DNA of 51,108 nucleotides from Betaproteobacteria bacterium (GTDB taxonomy: Bacteria > Pseudomonadota > Gammaproteobacteria > Burkholderiales > SHXO01). Below the pieces are notes generated by a model. That model searched no databases, had not been told where the DNA came from, and saw only the letters and a list, made by a program, of their open reading frames with translations. Shown in pieces: positions 25,049 to 34,792 of the stretch; the first letter of the stretch is position 1, and every line of letters starts with the position of its first letter. The position numbers were made by a program, and so were the translations under genes. Location: NCBI GenBank assembly GCA_025356655.1, contig JANXRW010000014.1, positions 1 through 51,108 on the forward strand, given 5' to 3'.

Positions 25049-26194
25049 TTAACCGCGGGCTAGCGCGCGCGCCATGCGCGAGAGTGCCGCGTCCAAGGTG
25101 GCGCGGGGGCAGGCGAAGTTCAGCCGCAGGAAGCCCGGTGCCCCGAACGTCGCCCCGTCGAAGAGACCCACGCCGGCGTCCTCGAAGAAGCGCATCGGGT
25201 CGGCGAGGCCGCGATCACGCAGGTCGATCCAGGCGAGGTAGGTCGCCTCGACAGGACTGACTCCGACACCCTCAAGTTCACCTAGGCGAGCGGTCACTTG
25301 GTCGCGGTTGCCGCGCAGGTAATCGATCAGCGCGTGGCGCCAGGGAAGTCCGTGGCCATAGGCCGCCGCCGTGGCGGTGAAGCCCAGCGTGGGCACGCGC
25401 GGCACGATCCCTGCCGCAGCACGCTCGAGGAGTTGGCGCAGTCCGGCATCGGGCACGACCGCGAATGCGCAGCCGAGTCCTGGCAGGTTGAAGGTCTTGC
25501 TGGCCGCCATGAGCGTAATGGAGCGTGCCGCGATGTCATCGCCCAGGGTAGCCAGCGGGACGTGTCGGAGTCCGGGTTCGAGCACGAGACCGCAGTGGAT
25601 CTCGTCGGAACAAACGATAAGATCGTGCGCCTGGGCGAAGCGTCCGATAGGCTCCAGTTCCTCGCGAGTGAACACGCGGCCCACCGGGTTGTGTGGATTG
25701 CAGAGCATGAGCAGGCGCGTGCGCGGGGTGACGAGCGAGGCCAGTGCGTCGAGGTCCCAGGCCCAGCGGGTTCCGTCCTGCAGCAGGGGTACCCGCAGCA
25801 GTTCGCGGCCCTGATGGCGCGGTCCGCTCATAAACGGGTGGTAAACGGGCGTGGCGGTGATCACCGCATCGCCGGGGGATCCCACCGCCTGGCATACCAG
25901 GTTGATACCGCACACCAGACCTGGTAGCCAGCGCAGCCAGTCAGGGTCGATTCGCCAGCCGTGCTCCTCCTCGAGCGCCCTGCAGACGACGCTGTTCAAG
26001 GTATCCGAAGGCTCGGTATAGCCGAATATGCCGTGCGCTACGCGCGCGTGAAGCGCATCGAGTATGGGTGGGGCGCAGGCGAAGTCCATGTCCGCCAGCC
26101 ACAGGGGAAGGATATCGCGCCCCCGGTAGCGGTCCCACTTGGTGGAGGCGGTGTTGCGGCGGTCGATGGGCCGGTCGAAGTCGAATTCGGTCAT
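25049..26194 (-). CDS. patB: PatB/MalY-type PLP-dependent C-S lyase
   Basis: A 381-residue fold-type I aminotransferase-like enzyme, expected to cleave cystathionine or related cysteine S-conjugates. It begins MTEFDFDRPIDRRNTASTKW and continues LPLWLADMDF, the signature of the PatB/MalY subgroup. The PLP lysine is Lys233 in AASKTFNLPG; Asp197 in CSDEIH holds the pyridine nitrogen; NPHNPVGRVF is conserved. An open frame continues upstream to 26233, but the chosen ATG starts the conserved sequence. It could act in methionine synthesis or in sulphur scavenging. Confidence 0.9.
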   Translation of the reverse strand: MTEFDFDRPIDRRNTASTKWDRYRGRDILPLWLADMDFACAPPILDALHARVAHGIFGYTEPSDTLNSVVCRALEEEHGWRIDPDWLRWLPGLVCGINLVCQAVGSPGDAVITATPVYHPFMSGPRHQGRELLRVPLLQDGTRWAWDLDALASLVTPRTRLLMLCNPHNPVGRVFTREELEPIGRFAQAHDLIVCSDEIHCGLVLEPGLRHVPLATLGDDIAARSITLMAASKTFNLPGLGCAFAVVPDAGLRQLLERAAAGIVPRVPTLGFTATAAAYGHGLPWRHALIDYLRGNRDQVTARLGELEGVGVSPVEATYLAWIDLRDRGLADPMRFFEDAGVGLFDGATFGAPGFLRLNFACPRATLDAALSRMARALARG

Positions 26195-26302
26195 TGGGGC
26201 GGATGCAAGTCGGTGGAGCTTAGAGTGTGCCACAGCGGCTCCTGTTAAGGGCTGCCGGGGCCCCTGCCGGAGGCTCAGGAGTGGATCATGTGGCAGGTAA
26301 CA

Positions 26303-29300
26303 CTAGTGGAAATCCCGCGAGTGGGCCACCAGCGATCCCAGCAGTGCGCTCTCATCGATCAGCCGGCCCGCGAGAAGGTGGACCACCTCGCCCTCACGTT
26401 CCAGCTTGCCGCTCACCACCAGCAGGCTGGCCCCCAGCAGCACGGCACGCTGGCGCTCAAGCAGGTCGCGCCAGACGATCACATTGATCATGCCGGTTTC
26501 ATCCTCCAGCGTCACAAACACTACGCCGCTGGCGGTGTCCGGGCGTTGGCGGCCGATCACCAGGCCCGCAGCGCGTACGAGCCGACCCTGGGGCAGTGCC
26601 TTCAATTCCGCTGCACTGCGCAGCCGGTGGCGGCCAAGTTGGCCACGCAGCAGGGCCAGGGGATGACGGCCCAGAGTGAAGCCCAGGCTGGCATAGTCGG
26701 CGACCAGGTCGCGGGCCTCGCCAGGGGCCGGCAACTGTAGCTCGGGTTCGGCAGCCTGGGCTCCGGCCAGAAGCCCCGGCAGCGGTCGCATGCCGGACAC
26801 CAGCCAGGTGGCTTGGCGGCGGTGGCCTGCTACCGTGGCCAGGGCGCCGGCGCTGGCTAGGTGTTGCAGGTCCTGGGGTTCGAGCTTCGCGCGCTGTGCG
26901 AGTACCGTGAAACGCTCTGCGGGCGCACCCGCGCGAGCCGTCAAGAACCGCATCGCGGCTTGCTGACCCAGTCCTTTGACTAGACGCAATCCCAGGCGAA
27001 GGGCCGGCTGTCTTTGCCCCGGCACGGGCTCCAGGGTGCAATCCCAGTGGCTCTCGCACACGTCTACGGGCCGTACGGTGCAGCCGTGGTTGCGCAGATC
27101 CTGGATCAACTGTGCGGGGGCATAGAACCCCATGGGCTGGCTGTTCAACAGCGCGCAGGTGAAGGCGCTGGGCTCATGGTGCTTGAGCCAAGCCGACACG
27201 TAGACCAGCAGGGCGAAGCTCGCCGAATGGGATTCGGGGAATCCATACTCACCGAAACCCTGGATCTGCCGGAAGATCTGCTGGGCGAAGGCGTCACTGT
27301 AGCCGCGCTCGCGCATGCCCGTGCTCAGGCGTTCTTCGAATTGCCACAGGCCGCCCTTGCGGCGCCAGGCGGCCATGGAGCGGCGCAGGTGATCCGCCTC
27401 GCCGGCGGTGAAGCCGGCGGCCACCACCGCCAGTTGCATCACCTGTTCCTGGAAAATGGGCACCCCCAGCGTGCGCTCGAGGACCTGACGCACAGCCTCC
27501 GAGGGGTAGATCACCGGCTCCAAACCCTGGCGGCGGCGCAAGTAGGGGTGCACCATGCCACCCTGTATGGGGCCTGGGCGCACGATGGCAACCTCGACCA
27601 CCAGATCATAGAAGGTGCGCGGGCGCAGGCGCGGGAGCATGGCCTGCTGGGCCCGTGACTCGATCTGAAATACCCCCACGGTGTCGCCCCGGCTCACCAT
27701 CTGGTAGACCTCGGGGTCCTCCGCTGGGATGTCCGCCATGCGTAGATCCTGACCTCGCAGTGTCCCCACCAGAGTGAGTGCGCGGCGGATCGCGCTCAGC
27801 ATGCCCAGGGCCAGCACGTCCACCTTGAGCAAGCCGAGCGTGTCGAGGTCGTCCTTGTCCCACTGGATGACCGTGCGCTCGGGCATGGCAGCGTTTTCCA
27901 CCGGCACCAGCCGCCAGAGGGGGCCGCGCGAAATCACGAAGCCGCCGGGGTGCTGGGAGAGGTGGCGGGGGAAGCCCACCAGCAGATTTACCAGTACCAC
28001 CAGTCGCTCGATCAGTGGGTTGCCCGGGTCGAAGCCCGCCGCCTGCAGGCGCTCGGGGATGACCTGCTTGCCGTCCCACCAACTCATGGTCTTTGCCAGT
28101 CGGTCCACCTGCGCGAGATCCAGGCCCAGGGCCTTGCCCACGTCGCGCAGCGCGCTGCGGGGACGGTAGGAGATCACCACCGCAGCCAACGCCGCGCGCT
28201 CGCGCCCGTACTTGGCGTAGATGTACTGGATGACTTCCTCGCGCCGTTCGTGCTCGAAGTCCACGTCGATGTCCGGCGGTTCGTTGCGCTCGCGCGAAAT
28301 GAAACGCTCGAACAGCGTCTGCATACGCGCCGGATCCACCTCCGTGATCCCTAAGCAATAGCACACTGCGGAGTTGGCGGCGGAGCCCCGGCCTTGGCAC
28401 AGGATGCCGCGTCCGCGGGCAAAGCGCACGATGTCGTGCACGGTGAGGAAATAGGGTTCGTAGGCCAGTTCACCGATGAGTGCCAGTTCGCGCTCCACCA
28501 GTTCGAGGACGGCGCCGCCGGCCTCTACCGCGCCAGGCCCGTAGCGCTGCCGAAACCCCTCCAGGGTGAGTTGGCGCAGGTGCGCCGAGGGCGTTTCCCC
28601 AGGGGGAACCAACTCCTGGGGATATTCGTAACGCAGGCTGTCGAGGCGGAAGTCGCAGCACTCAACGATTTCCAGGGTGCGTGCCAGAAGGGGCGGGGGA
28701 TAGATGCCGGAGAGCCTGGCACGTGTGCGCAGGTGCCGTTCCCCATTGGGGAACAGGCTGCCTCCGGCCTGGGTGAGCGGCAGTCCCAGGCGGATCGCGG
28801 TGAGCGTGTCCTGCAGCACCCGGCGCGAGCGCAGGTGCATGTGCACATTGCCACTGGCCACCAGCGGCAGGCCACTGCTGCGCGAGGCCTCTTCCAATTC
28901 GCGCAGCAGTGGCCCAGGATCCCCCGCCGCGAGCAGTTCCACGGCGATCGAGGCCCGTCCGGCGAAGCGCTCGGCCAGCCAGTGCGCCTGCGCCAGACCC
29001 TGCCCCGGTGTCGGTAACAGAACGGCCAGGCACCCCCCGGCGCTCGTTTCCAGATCTTGCGATTGCAGTTCGTAAGTGCCCTTGGGAGCACGCCGGCGGG
29101 CGCGGCTGATGAGGCCGGAGAGATTGCCATAGGAGTCCCGGTCTGTGGCCAGCAGCAGCAAGCCCAGAGCGCCGATGGCTTGCGTCTCGGGCACGCACGG
29201 CAAGTGCAGTTCCGTGCCGAGGACCAACTTGAAATCCAATTCGCGGGCCGTCTGATGGGCACGCACGACACCGCCAAGCGAACACTCGTCGGTGAGTGCG

Positions 29301-29413
29301 AGCGCGCGGTAGCCCAGATGGGCTGCCTGCCTTATCAGTTCCTCAGGGTGCGACGCCCCGCGCAGGAAGCTGAAATTGCTCAGGCAATGAAGTTCGGCGT
29401 AGTCGGGGAGCAT
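26303..29413 (-). CDS. dnaE2: Error-prone DNA polymerase DnaE2 (ImuC)
   Basis: A 1036-residue C-family polymerase that works with ImuA and ImuB in damage-induced mutagenesis. The N-terminal PHP domain begins MLPDYAELHCLSNFSFLRGA. The palm carries PDIDVDFEHERREEVIQYIY, containing the catalytic aspartates. A helix-hairpin-helix region and a C-terminal OB domain (about 930-1010, VIGRQRPDTASGVVFVTLED) follow. The length and lack of the replicative alpha C-terminus mark it as DnaE2. A LexA operator ends only 7 bp upstream of the ATG, and the likely -10 sits inside it. No clear Shine-Dalgarno sequence is visible, so the message may be almost leaderless. Confidence 0.95.
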   Translation of the reverse strand: MLPDYAELHCLSNFSFLRGASHPEELIRQAAHLGYRALALTDECSLGGVVRAHQTARELDFKLVLGTELHLPCVPETQAIGALGLLLLATDRDSYGNLSGLISRARRRAPKGTYELQSQDLETSAGGCLAVLLPTPGQGLAQAHWLAERFAGRASIAVELLAAGDPGPLLRELEEASRSSGLPLVASGNVHMHLRSRRVLQDTLTAIRLGLPLTQAGGSLFPNGERHLRTRARLSGIYPPPLLARTLEIVECCDFRLDSLRYEYPQELVPPGETPSAHLRQLTLEGFRQRYGPGAVEAGGAVLELVERELALIGELAYEPYFLTVHDIVRFARGRGILCQGRGSAANSAVCYCLGITEVDPARMQTLFERFISRERNEPPDIDVDFEHERREEVIQYIYAKYGRERAALAAVVISYRPRSALRDVGKALGLDLAQVDRLAKTMSWWDGKQVIPERLQAAGFDPGNPLIERLVVLVNLLVGFPRHLSQHPGGFVISRGPLWRLVPVENAAMPERTVIQWDKDDLDTLGLLKVDVLALGMLSAIRRALTLVGTLRGQDLRMADIPAEDPEVYQMVSRGDTVGVFQIESRAQQAMLPRLRPRTFYDLVVEVAIVRPGPIQGGMVHPYLRRRQGLEPVIYPSEAVRQVLERTLGVPIFQEQVMQLAVVAAGFTAGEADHLRRSMAAWRRKGGLWQFEERLSTGMRERGYSDAFAQQIFRQIQGFGEYGFPESHSASFALLVYVSAWLKHHEPSAFTCALLNSQPMGFYAPAQLIQDLRNHGCTVRPVDVCESHWDCTLEPVPGQRQPALRLGLRLVKGLGQQAAMRFLTARAGAPAERFTVLAQRAKLEPQDLQHLASAGALATVAGHRRQATWLVSGMRPLPGLLAGAQAAEPELQLPAPGEARDLVADYASLGFTLGRHPLALLRGQLGRHRLRSAAELKALPQGRLVRAAGLVIGRQRPDTASGVVFVTLEDETGMINVIVWRDLLERQRAVLLGASLLVVSGKLEREGEVVHLLAGRLIDESALLGSLVAHSRDFH

Positions 29414-29420
29414 GGCAGTA

Positions 29421-29438
29421 ACTGTAATTATATACAGT
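29421..29438. promoter_or_regulatory. LexA operator of dnaE2
   Basis: ACTGTAATTATATACAGT matches the SOS box CTGT-N8-ACAG and is identical to the operator before lexA (35413-35430). On the minus strand TATAAT (29432-29427) inside the box is a fitting -10 for dnaE2, so LexA binding would block the polymerase directly. The matching -35 is weak. Confidence 0.93.
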
Positions 29439-29558
29439 ATGCGACGCCGAGTCGCCTAAATCAGTGCGCTAGCGCCCTGCTCTGCGCCTGCGGTTATGAT
29501 GACGACCGGGTCTGTGCCTTGGATGCCGGCCCGCTGAACAGCATCGGGGGAGGGTCAC

Positions 29559-30452
29559 TTGGCGCACGCCGCCACCATCGGCATCATCGGCATTGGCACT
29601 ATGGGCTTGCCCATGGCGCAAAACCTTCAGCGTCGCGGCCATGCGCCCTGGGTGTGCGACGTAGATCCGCGGGCACTCGCCGCCGCCGATGCCAGCGCGT
29701 TGCGTGCCTGTTCGTCGAGCGCAGAACTCGCCTCGCGCAGTGATCTCGTGCTGGTGGTGGTGGTCGATGCCGCCCAGGTGGAGGAGGTGCTCTTCGGCGA
29801 TCAGGGCGTGCTTTCCGCCCAGCGCCCCAGGGGCGCTGCCACCCTGGCCGTGGTGCTGTGTTCCACCATCGCACCGGGGCACACGGAGGCCTTTGGCGCA
29901 CGGCTGGGCGAGGCCGGCATTGGCTGCATCGACGCCCCCATCTCGGGCGGCCCCGTGCGCGCAGCAGAGGGAGCGCTCTCCATGATGGTGGCCGCGCCGG
30001 ACGAGGTGTTCGCGCCGCGTGAGGCGCTGTTGCGGCAGATGGCCTCCCAACTGCATCGGGTAAGCGATCGGGTGGGCGACGGGGCGCGCGTGAAACTGGT
30101 GAACAACCTGCTCGCCGGGATCAATCTCGTGGCCGGGGCAGAAGCACTGGCGCTAGGCAGTCGCCTGGGCCTGGACCCACGCATGCTGTTCGACGTGATC
30201 AATGCCTCCAGCGGCGCCTCCTGGATGTTCCGCGATCGCATGGCTCGGGCACTGGAGGCAGACTACGCGCCGCGGGCGCGCGCCAGCATCCTCACCAAAG
30301 ATGTGGGTCTCGCGGTGGACATGGCAGCCCAAGCTGGCATTGCGACCGCCTTGGGCAGCCAGGCGCTGGACGTATTTCGTGCGACAGTGGCGGCGGGCGA
30401 AGGCGATTTGGACGATGCGGCGGTGATCCGCACGCTGTGCCCGGGGTTTTAG
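29559..30452 (+). CDS. NAD(P)-dependent 3-hydroxyisobutyrate dehydrogenase-family enzyme
   Basis: A 297-residue beta-hydroxyacid dehydrogenase. The N-terminal Rossmann motif is GIIGIGTMGLPMAQNL; the substrate-binding motif is DAPISGGPVRAAEGAL; the catalytic lysine lies in VKLVNNLLAG. The all-helical C-terminal domain is complete. The frame starts at TTG (29559) with GGGGGAGGG upstream at a good distance; no ATG fits. The family includes 3-hydroxyisobutyrate, tartronate semialdehyde, L-threonate and GHB dehydrogenases, and the sequence alone does not settle the substrate. It is divergent from dnaE2. Confidence 0.87.
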   Translation: MAHAATIGIIGIGTMGLPMAQNLQRRGHAPWVCDVDPRALAAADASALRACSSSAELASRSDLVLVVVVDAAQVEEVLFGDQGVLSAQRPRGAATLAVVLCSTIAPGHTEAFGARLGEAGIGCIDAPISGGPVRAAEGALSMMVAAPDEVFAPREALLRQMASQLHRVSDRVGDGARVKLVNNLLAGINLVAGAEALALGSRLGLDPRMLFDVINASSGASWMFRDRMARALEADYAPRARASILTKDVGLAVDMAAQAGIATALGSQALDVFRATVAAGEGDLDDAAVIRTLCPGF

Positions 30453-30663
30453 AACCTGCACGGCCTAGCGGCGGCTGCCAACCCGAAGGACTTGTCGTTC
30501 TCCATGTCCCGTTCGTCGTGACCCTGGTGCGGGTGCGCGCTCATCCCGGAATCGTGAGCGTCCAGCCCGAACCACCTTCCTGGTATCCGCAATCCGGCGC
30601 ACTCCACGAGGTGGCGGGATCCGGTCACCTCTGGTCCGCTCCCTGAAAGGTGATTTGCATGGA

Positions 30664-31269
30664 CTATTCCCCTTCGGCGCGCAGTTGCCTCAGTTCCAGT
30701 CGGAAGGCGCCGGACTGGCGATCGGATAGGAGGACGCCCAGGGTGCGCACCGCGGCGAAGTCCAGGGCCGGGGCCTGCACGGGGCGCCCCCGGAAGCTTG
30801 CCTGGAAGTCGCCAGCGCCAAAACTAAGCTCCTGCCACTGCCCCGTGGTCTCGAAGGGGCTTTGGTACTGCCAGGTCTGGTTGTTGTCGTCGAGTTTCAG
30901 GGTGAGCTTGTAGCGCTTGCCGTCGCCGCGCAGTTGCAGGTACAGGCGCTGTGTCCCGGCCGGCAGCGTGAGCGGGCCGCGGAAGGAGACGAAACCCCCG
31001 TTGTGCTCGAGCGAGACGGCCCCACGGAATACCCCGACGCCAGGCTCGCTCACCAGTTCGCTGGTGGACACGCCGCCCATCACGGAATCGTTGACGACGC
31101 GGTTCTGGGCGAGAACCTGCGGGTCGGAGAACGAGAAGGGCGGGCGGGGGTCGGCGGCCATGCAAGGCGATCCGGTCAGGAGCAAGAACGAGGTGAGCCG
31201 GAGCGCAGCCCATGCGGCTAGGATACCCCGGCTCGGGAGGGCGTTAGCGGGCTGCGGAGGCCGGTGCAT
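30664..31269 (-). CDS. CIA30-family exported protein
   Basis: A 201-residue protein with a signal peptide (hydrophobic stretch LAAWAALRLTSFLLLTGSP before MAADP). The rest is a CIA30 / NADH:ubiquinone oxidoreductase intermediate-associated domain, a galactose-binding-like fold: NDSVMGGVSTSELV near the start and VRTLGVLLSDRQSGAFRLEL at the end. Bacterial members have no fixed function. The ATG lies 37 bp after the lactonase-family gene's stop on the same strand, so they are probably co-transcribed. Confidence 0.8.
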   Translation of the reverse strand: MHRPPQPANALPSRGILAAWAALRLTSFLLLTGSPCMAADPRPPFSFSDPQVLAQNRVVNDSVMGGVSTSELVSEPGVGVFRGAVSLEHNGGFVSFRGPLTLPAGTQRLYLQLRGDGKRYKLTLKLDDNNQTWQYQSPFETTGQWQELSFGAGDFQASFRGRPVQAPALDFAAVRTLGVLLSDRQSGAFRLELRQLRAEGE

Positions 31270-31306
31270 ACGCTCAGGTGCTTGGCGCTGTTTTAGCGCG
31301 TGCGGC

Positions 31307-32386
31307 CTAGTCGAAGCGCAGGATCTGCACCCAATTCGCCCCCGCTCCGGTGGGGTACCGTCCCAGTAGGCTGAGGGTGCCTTGCGCCGGGTCGATGCGG
31401 TAGACGGCCAGTTGCATGGATTTCTCGCCACTGGCTACGAGGAAGCGCCCCGAGGCATCGATGGCAAATCCCCGCGGCTGCGTCTGCGTGGGGACGCTGG
31501 CGAGGTAGTTCAGCGCCCCCGTGTGCGGATCCACCGAGAGGACACTCAGGCTGCTGGTGGTGCGTTCGGAGACGTACAGGAAGCGTCCGTCAGGTCTTAC
31601 ATGGATGTCCGCCGCCCAGACATCGCGCGAGGTGTCGCGTGGCGCGGCACCGGGCGTGTTGCTGGGCAGGCGTGCTCCCCCAGGTTGCAGGGGCGTGTCC
31701 GGTGGCAGCGCGGACACCACGGAGCGCTCGGAGAGCAGGCCTGTTTCGCCGTCAAGGGCAAAGGTCGTCACAGTGCCCAGCAATTCGCCCAGCGCGAACA
31801 CGAAGCGATTGTCTGGGGAGAACGCGAAATGCCGCGGTCCCGTTCCCGGTTTCAACAGGACCAGAGCGGGTGTGTTGGAGGTCAGTGTTCCGCTCGTCGC
31901 GTCGAAGCGGAACTGGAAGAGGGCATCGGTACCCAGGGTGGGGACGAAGACGAAGCGGTTGCTGGCATCCACCGCGATGGCGTGGGCGTTGCGTCCCGTG
32001 GGGATGACCTGGCGTGCCGGCGCGCTTGGTACGCCTCCTTCGATGGCGTTTACGCTCACCAAGTTGGCTCCGTAGGATGCCCCGAACAGGTACCTCCCGC
32101 TGCGGTCCATCGAGATGTACGGAAAGGATTCCGCTGCTGCAACGCTCGCTCCCGGCGTGAGCGCACCGGTGGCGGGGTCCACGGCGTAGCTCTGCAGCAG
32201 GGGGGGCTTGGCCCGACCGGCCGCGTAGAGGAAGCGTTGATCCGGACTCACCGCCAGGGGCCCGGTCTGCGCCGGGGCCGGCGTCTGTGCCAGCGCCTGC
32301 AGATGACCGTCATCCTCCAGGCGGTAGGAGCTGATCTGGTTATCCGCAGAATTGGATACGTAGACGAAGGAGGCGCTTTGGGCCAT
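31307..32386 (-). CDS. Lactonase-family seven-bladed beta-propeller
   Basis: A 359-residue protein of the 6-phosphogluconolactonase (Pgl, YbhE) family, with repeated blades such as FVYVSNSADNQISSYRL, FAFSPDNRFVFALGE and HVRPDGRFLYVSERTT, and RGFAIDASGRFLVASGE near the end. The active-site arginine/histidine segment GRNAHAIAVD is present. The open frame extends to 32530 with an arginine-rich and hydrophobic N-terminal extension; that longer form could be an exported version. I favour the ATG at 32386 at the propeller start. Whether it really hydrolyses 6-phosphogluconolactone is uncertain. Confidence 0.82.
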   Translation of the reverse strand: MAQSASFVYVSNSADNQISSYRLEDDGHLQALAQTPAPAQTGPLAVSPDQRFLYAAGRAKPPLLQSYAVDPATGALTPGASVAAAESFPYISMDRSGRYLFGASYGANLVSVNAIEGGVPSAPARQVIPTGRNAHAIAVDASNRFVFVPTLGTDALFQFRFDATSGTLTSNTPALVLLKPGTGPRHFAFSPDNRFVFALGELLGTVTTFALDGETGLLSERSVVSALPPDTPLQPGGARLPSNTPGAAPRDTSRDVWAADIHVRPDGRFLYVSERTTSSLSVLSVDPHTGALNYLASVPTQTQPRGFAIDASGRFLVASGEKSMQLAVYRIDPAQGTLSLLGRYPTGAGANWVQILRFD

Positions 32387-32617
32387 GGGGATTTCCGAGA
32401 ATAGTCTTAGAGTGCATGCCAGAAGAATAGCGGCGCAGGCGGGTGCAGGGATCCGGCGCCTGCGCCGGATTTCCCGGTAGTGCTGGAGCGCTCGACGCAC
32501 GGGGTCGGCAGGTGCCTGGACGGCTGTCATGGATAGGCCTTCGATGGTGCAGGGTCCGGTGCGGGGCTTCGCCCCCGGACCCGAGTGGGTAATCTTCTCA
32601 TACCTGCCGACGGATTC

Positions 32618-34048
32618 TCAGGCAAACACCCCATGCAGGTACCAGCCATGGGGCGCGGCCCGCTCTCGGAAGACCCACAGCAGTTCCTCGCGCGCATCAC
32701 GGGCCAGGAAATAGTCGCGGCGGATGTCCTGGCCATCCCACCATCCGCTCTCGATGCACTCGGGTCCGGCCAGCAGTTGAAGCGGTCCTCGGAACCGGGG
32801 TGTGCCCCCTTCACTCTTTAGTGGCAGGGGCTGCCTGAGCAGCCACAGAGGCCGCGGGTAAGGTGAAGGCGAACTGTTGGTGCCAGGCTCGCAGGCGCGC
32901 CAAGCCAGTTCAGGCCGGTGGTCGGTGTGTACGGCCAGACCATGGACCGCTTCGCGGCCCAGGCGGGCACGCAGTTCATCGATGATCATCCAGCGCTGGG
33001 GGCCTGATCTGGGGTCCTCGGGGAACAAGGTGAGTTGGCCAGGAGGGACGGGGCGCAGGTGTTCGCAGCGCAGCACCACGGCCTCCACGCGTTGCTTCAG
33101 TGTGACCGAGGACAGGCGTTCGCGTAGCAGGGTGAGCAGGTGAGTGGCATCCCGGCTCGGAGCGCTCAGTTCAAGGAGGACGGGGAGGATCGCCCCGTCC
33201 TCCTGGTGCAGTTCCAGGTCCAGGCGGGCCAGTCCGCTGCGGCGCGCACTCAGGAAGCCCGCCAGTTCCAGGAGCAGACGCTTGGCCACGAAGAGCAAGG
33301 GTTCCACATCGCCCACCGGGGCAGGTAGCAGGATCCGGTTGTGATAATGCTCCGGGGTCTGGAACAGGGGCCTGGGGTCGGGTAGGAGGCCAAGGGCCCG
33401 GTCCAGCGGCGCGAGCAATCCCGGGCCGAAGCGTGCCGCCAGTCCCTGGCGAGGCAGTCGCAGGCACTGGCCGAGGGTGCTGGCTCCCAGTTCGGCCAGG
33501 CAGCGCAGGGTGATCTCCGGCAAGTCCAACAGCCGTAGCGGAAGAGGGGCTAGGGCGGATGGCAGATCTCGGAGATTCGTGAGCTTGGACCCTGCGCCGG
33601 CACGTGCCAGCAGCAGGGCCGCGCTGGCAATGGGAGCCGTAGCGATCCGGGTGTGGTAGCCCAATTCCCGCAGATTGATTTCGATCTTGCGGAGCAGGGG
33701 GGCAAGACCACCGAACAGGCGTAGGCTGCCTGCCAACTCCAGCAGGAGCCCGTCAGGGGGGGCGAGGCTGATGGTGGGGGTGAACTGGCCAGCCCAGGCT
33801 GCCAGGCCCTGCAGCGCGGCCGCTTCCGTGGACTCGTTGCGCGGACGTTCCACCAGCGCTGGCTCCAGGGCGAGGGCGGCGCTCAAGGTCATGCCTGGGC
33901 GCACGCCCTGGTCGAGGGCGCCGTGGTTGCAGGACAGGATTCGGGGAGGGCGGGTAGGACTGGTTACGGCCAGTGCGCGTGCCGACTCACCTGCACGCAG
34001 GAGCAGTTGCAGGTGGAAATCCGGAAAGTGCAGACAACTCCATAGCAT
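32618..34048 (-). CDS. imuB: Y-family polymerase-like protein ImuB
   Basis: A 476-residue protein of the DinB/UmuC-related ImuB family. It begins MLWSCLHFPDFHLQLLLR; a normal Y-family polymerase has catalytic acidic residues in this first strand, and here they are largely absent, as is usual for ImuB. It therefore acts as a hub joining ImuA, DnaE2 and the beta clamp, not as a polymerase. LPLRLLDLPEITLRCLAELG and QCLRLPRQGLAARFG are helix-hairpin-helix regions. LTLFPEDPR near residue 365 could serve in clamp or partner binding. It lies 19 bp after imuA. Confidence 0.92.
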   Translation of the reverse strand: MLWSCLHFPDFHLQLLLRAGESARALAVTSPTRPPRILSCNHGALDQGVRPGMTLSAALALEPALVERPRNESTEAAALQGLAAWAGQFTPTISLAPPDGLLLELAGSLRLFGGLAPLLRKIEINLRELGYHTRIATAPIASAALLLARAGAGSKLTNLRDLPSALAPLPLRLLDLPEITLRCLAELGASTLGQCLRLPRQGLAARFGPGLLAPLDRALGLLPDPRPLFQTPEHYHNRILLPAPVGDVEPLLFVAKRLLLELAGFLSARRSGLARLDLELHQEDGAILPVLLELSAPSRDATHLLTLLRERLSSVTLKQRVEAVVLRCEHLRPVPPGQLTLFPEDPRSGPQRWMIIDELRARLGREAVHGLAVHTDHRPELAWRACEPGTNSSPSPYPRPLWLLRQPLPLKSEGGTPRFRGPLQLLAGPECIESGWWDGQDIRRDYFLARDAREELLWVFRERAAPHGWYLHGVFA

Positions 34049-34067
34049 GGTGGCACATGCCGACGGC

Positions 34068-34775
34068 TCAGGCCTGTCCTGGGCGGATGCGCCGCCGCGC
34101 CCGTTCGAAGGCCGGTGCGTCCAGGCTTGCCGGGCTGGGCTTGTCCACGTCTAAGGACAAAGGCGGTGCCCAGCCCCCGCCCCGGCGCTTGAGGATTTGC
34201 AGATCGAGTCGACGTCTCCCCGGCGAGACCTGAATGCGCAGGGGGGCAGGGGAGGGCTGGGCAGCTAGGCGGGTGTGGCCGAACACCACGCCCCAACTGC
34301 CGCCTTGTTCCGCCGCCGTTTGCAGACGGCGCAGTCCTCGCTCCCCGGCATTGGTCCAGATGAGGACGGCTGCGCAGCTACCCGTACGCAGGCAGCGCTC
34401 AGCGGCCCATAGGCTCTCGCTGTCGGATTTTCCTGCCACTACCAGTAGTCGGGAGGGGTCCACCCCCAGGTTGGAAAACCCTGGCGCATAGGGTAGGTGA
34501 GGCGGAGCGATGAGTGCGATCCAGCCCTCCTGCTGGGAGAGTGCGGCCAGAGCCGGGGTTAGCAGACGAAGCTCGCCGATGCCCTGGTAGCTGGTCAGCA
34601 CCTCGGTGATGGCGCCACGCGGCCAGCCGTTCCCGGGTAGTTGCTCGTCCAGAGCATCAAAGCCGCTGGGAATGCTCTCCAGGGCAACTTTCGCATACTG
34701 GTCGCCTCGCCAGATCCAGGGCTGTTCCAGCAAGCTGTCCAGTGTCCGGGCAGGGGCGTGATGGGTGGGGTTCAT
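34068..34775 (-). CDS. imuA: SOS mutagenesis protein ImuA (RecA-like)
   Basis: A 235-residue relative of SulA/RecA with the conserved start region IPSGFDALDEQLPGNGWPRG and ITEVLTSYQGIGELRLLTPA. It is a partner of ImuB and DnaE2 in the mutasome. The ATG at 34775 follows AAAGGATCT. An in-frame GTG at 34796 overlaps the lexA stop but has no ribosome-binding site at a good distance. It is the second gene of the lexA-imuA-imuB operon, so it is under the LexA operator upstream of lexA. Confidence 0.9.
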   Translation of the reverse strand: MNPTHHAPARTLDSLLEQPWIWRGDQYAKVALESIPSGFDALDEQLPGNGWPRGAITEVLTSYQGIGELRLLTPALAALSQQEGWIALIAPPHLPYAPGFSNLGVDPSRLLVVAGKSDSESLWAAERCLRTGSCAAVLIWTNAGERGLRRLQTAAEQGGSWGVVFGHTRLAAQPSPAPLRIQVSPGRRRLDLQILKRRGGGWAPPLSLDVDKPSPASLDAPAFERARRRIRPGQA

Positions 34776-34792
34776 GAAGATCCTTTGCCCGC

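Noticed and set aside
30453-30663. Possible gene between the dehydrogenase and CIA30 genes
   Set aside because: Short frames exist, but none has a start with a ribosome-binding site or a recognisable protein.
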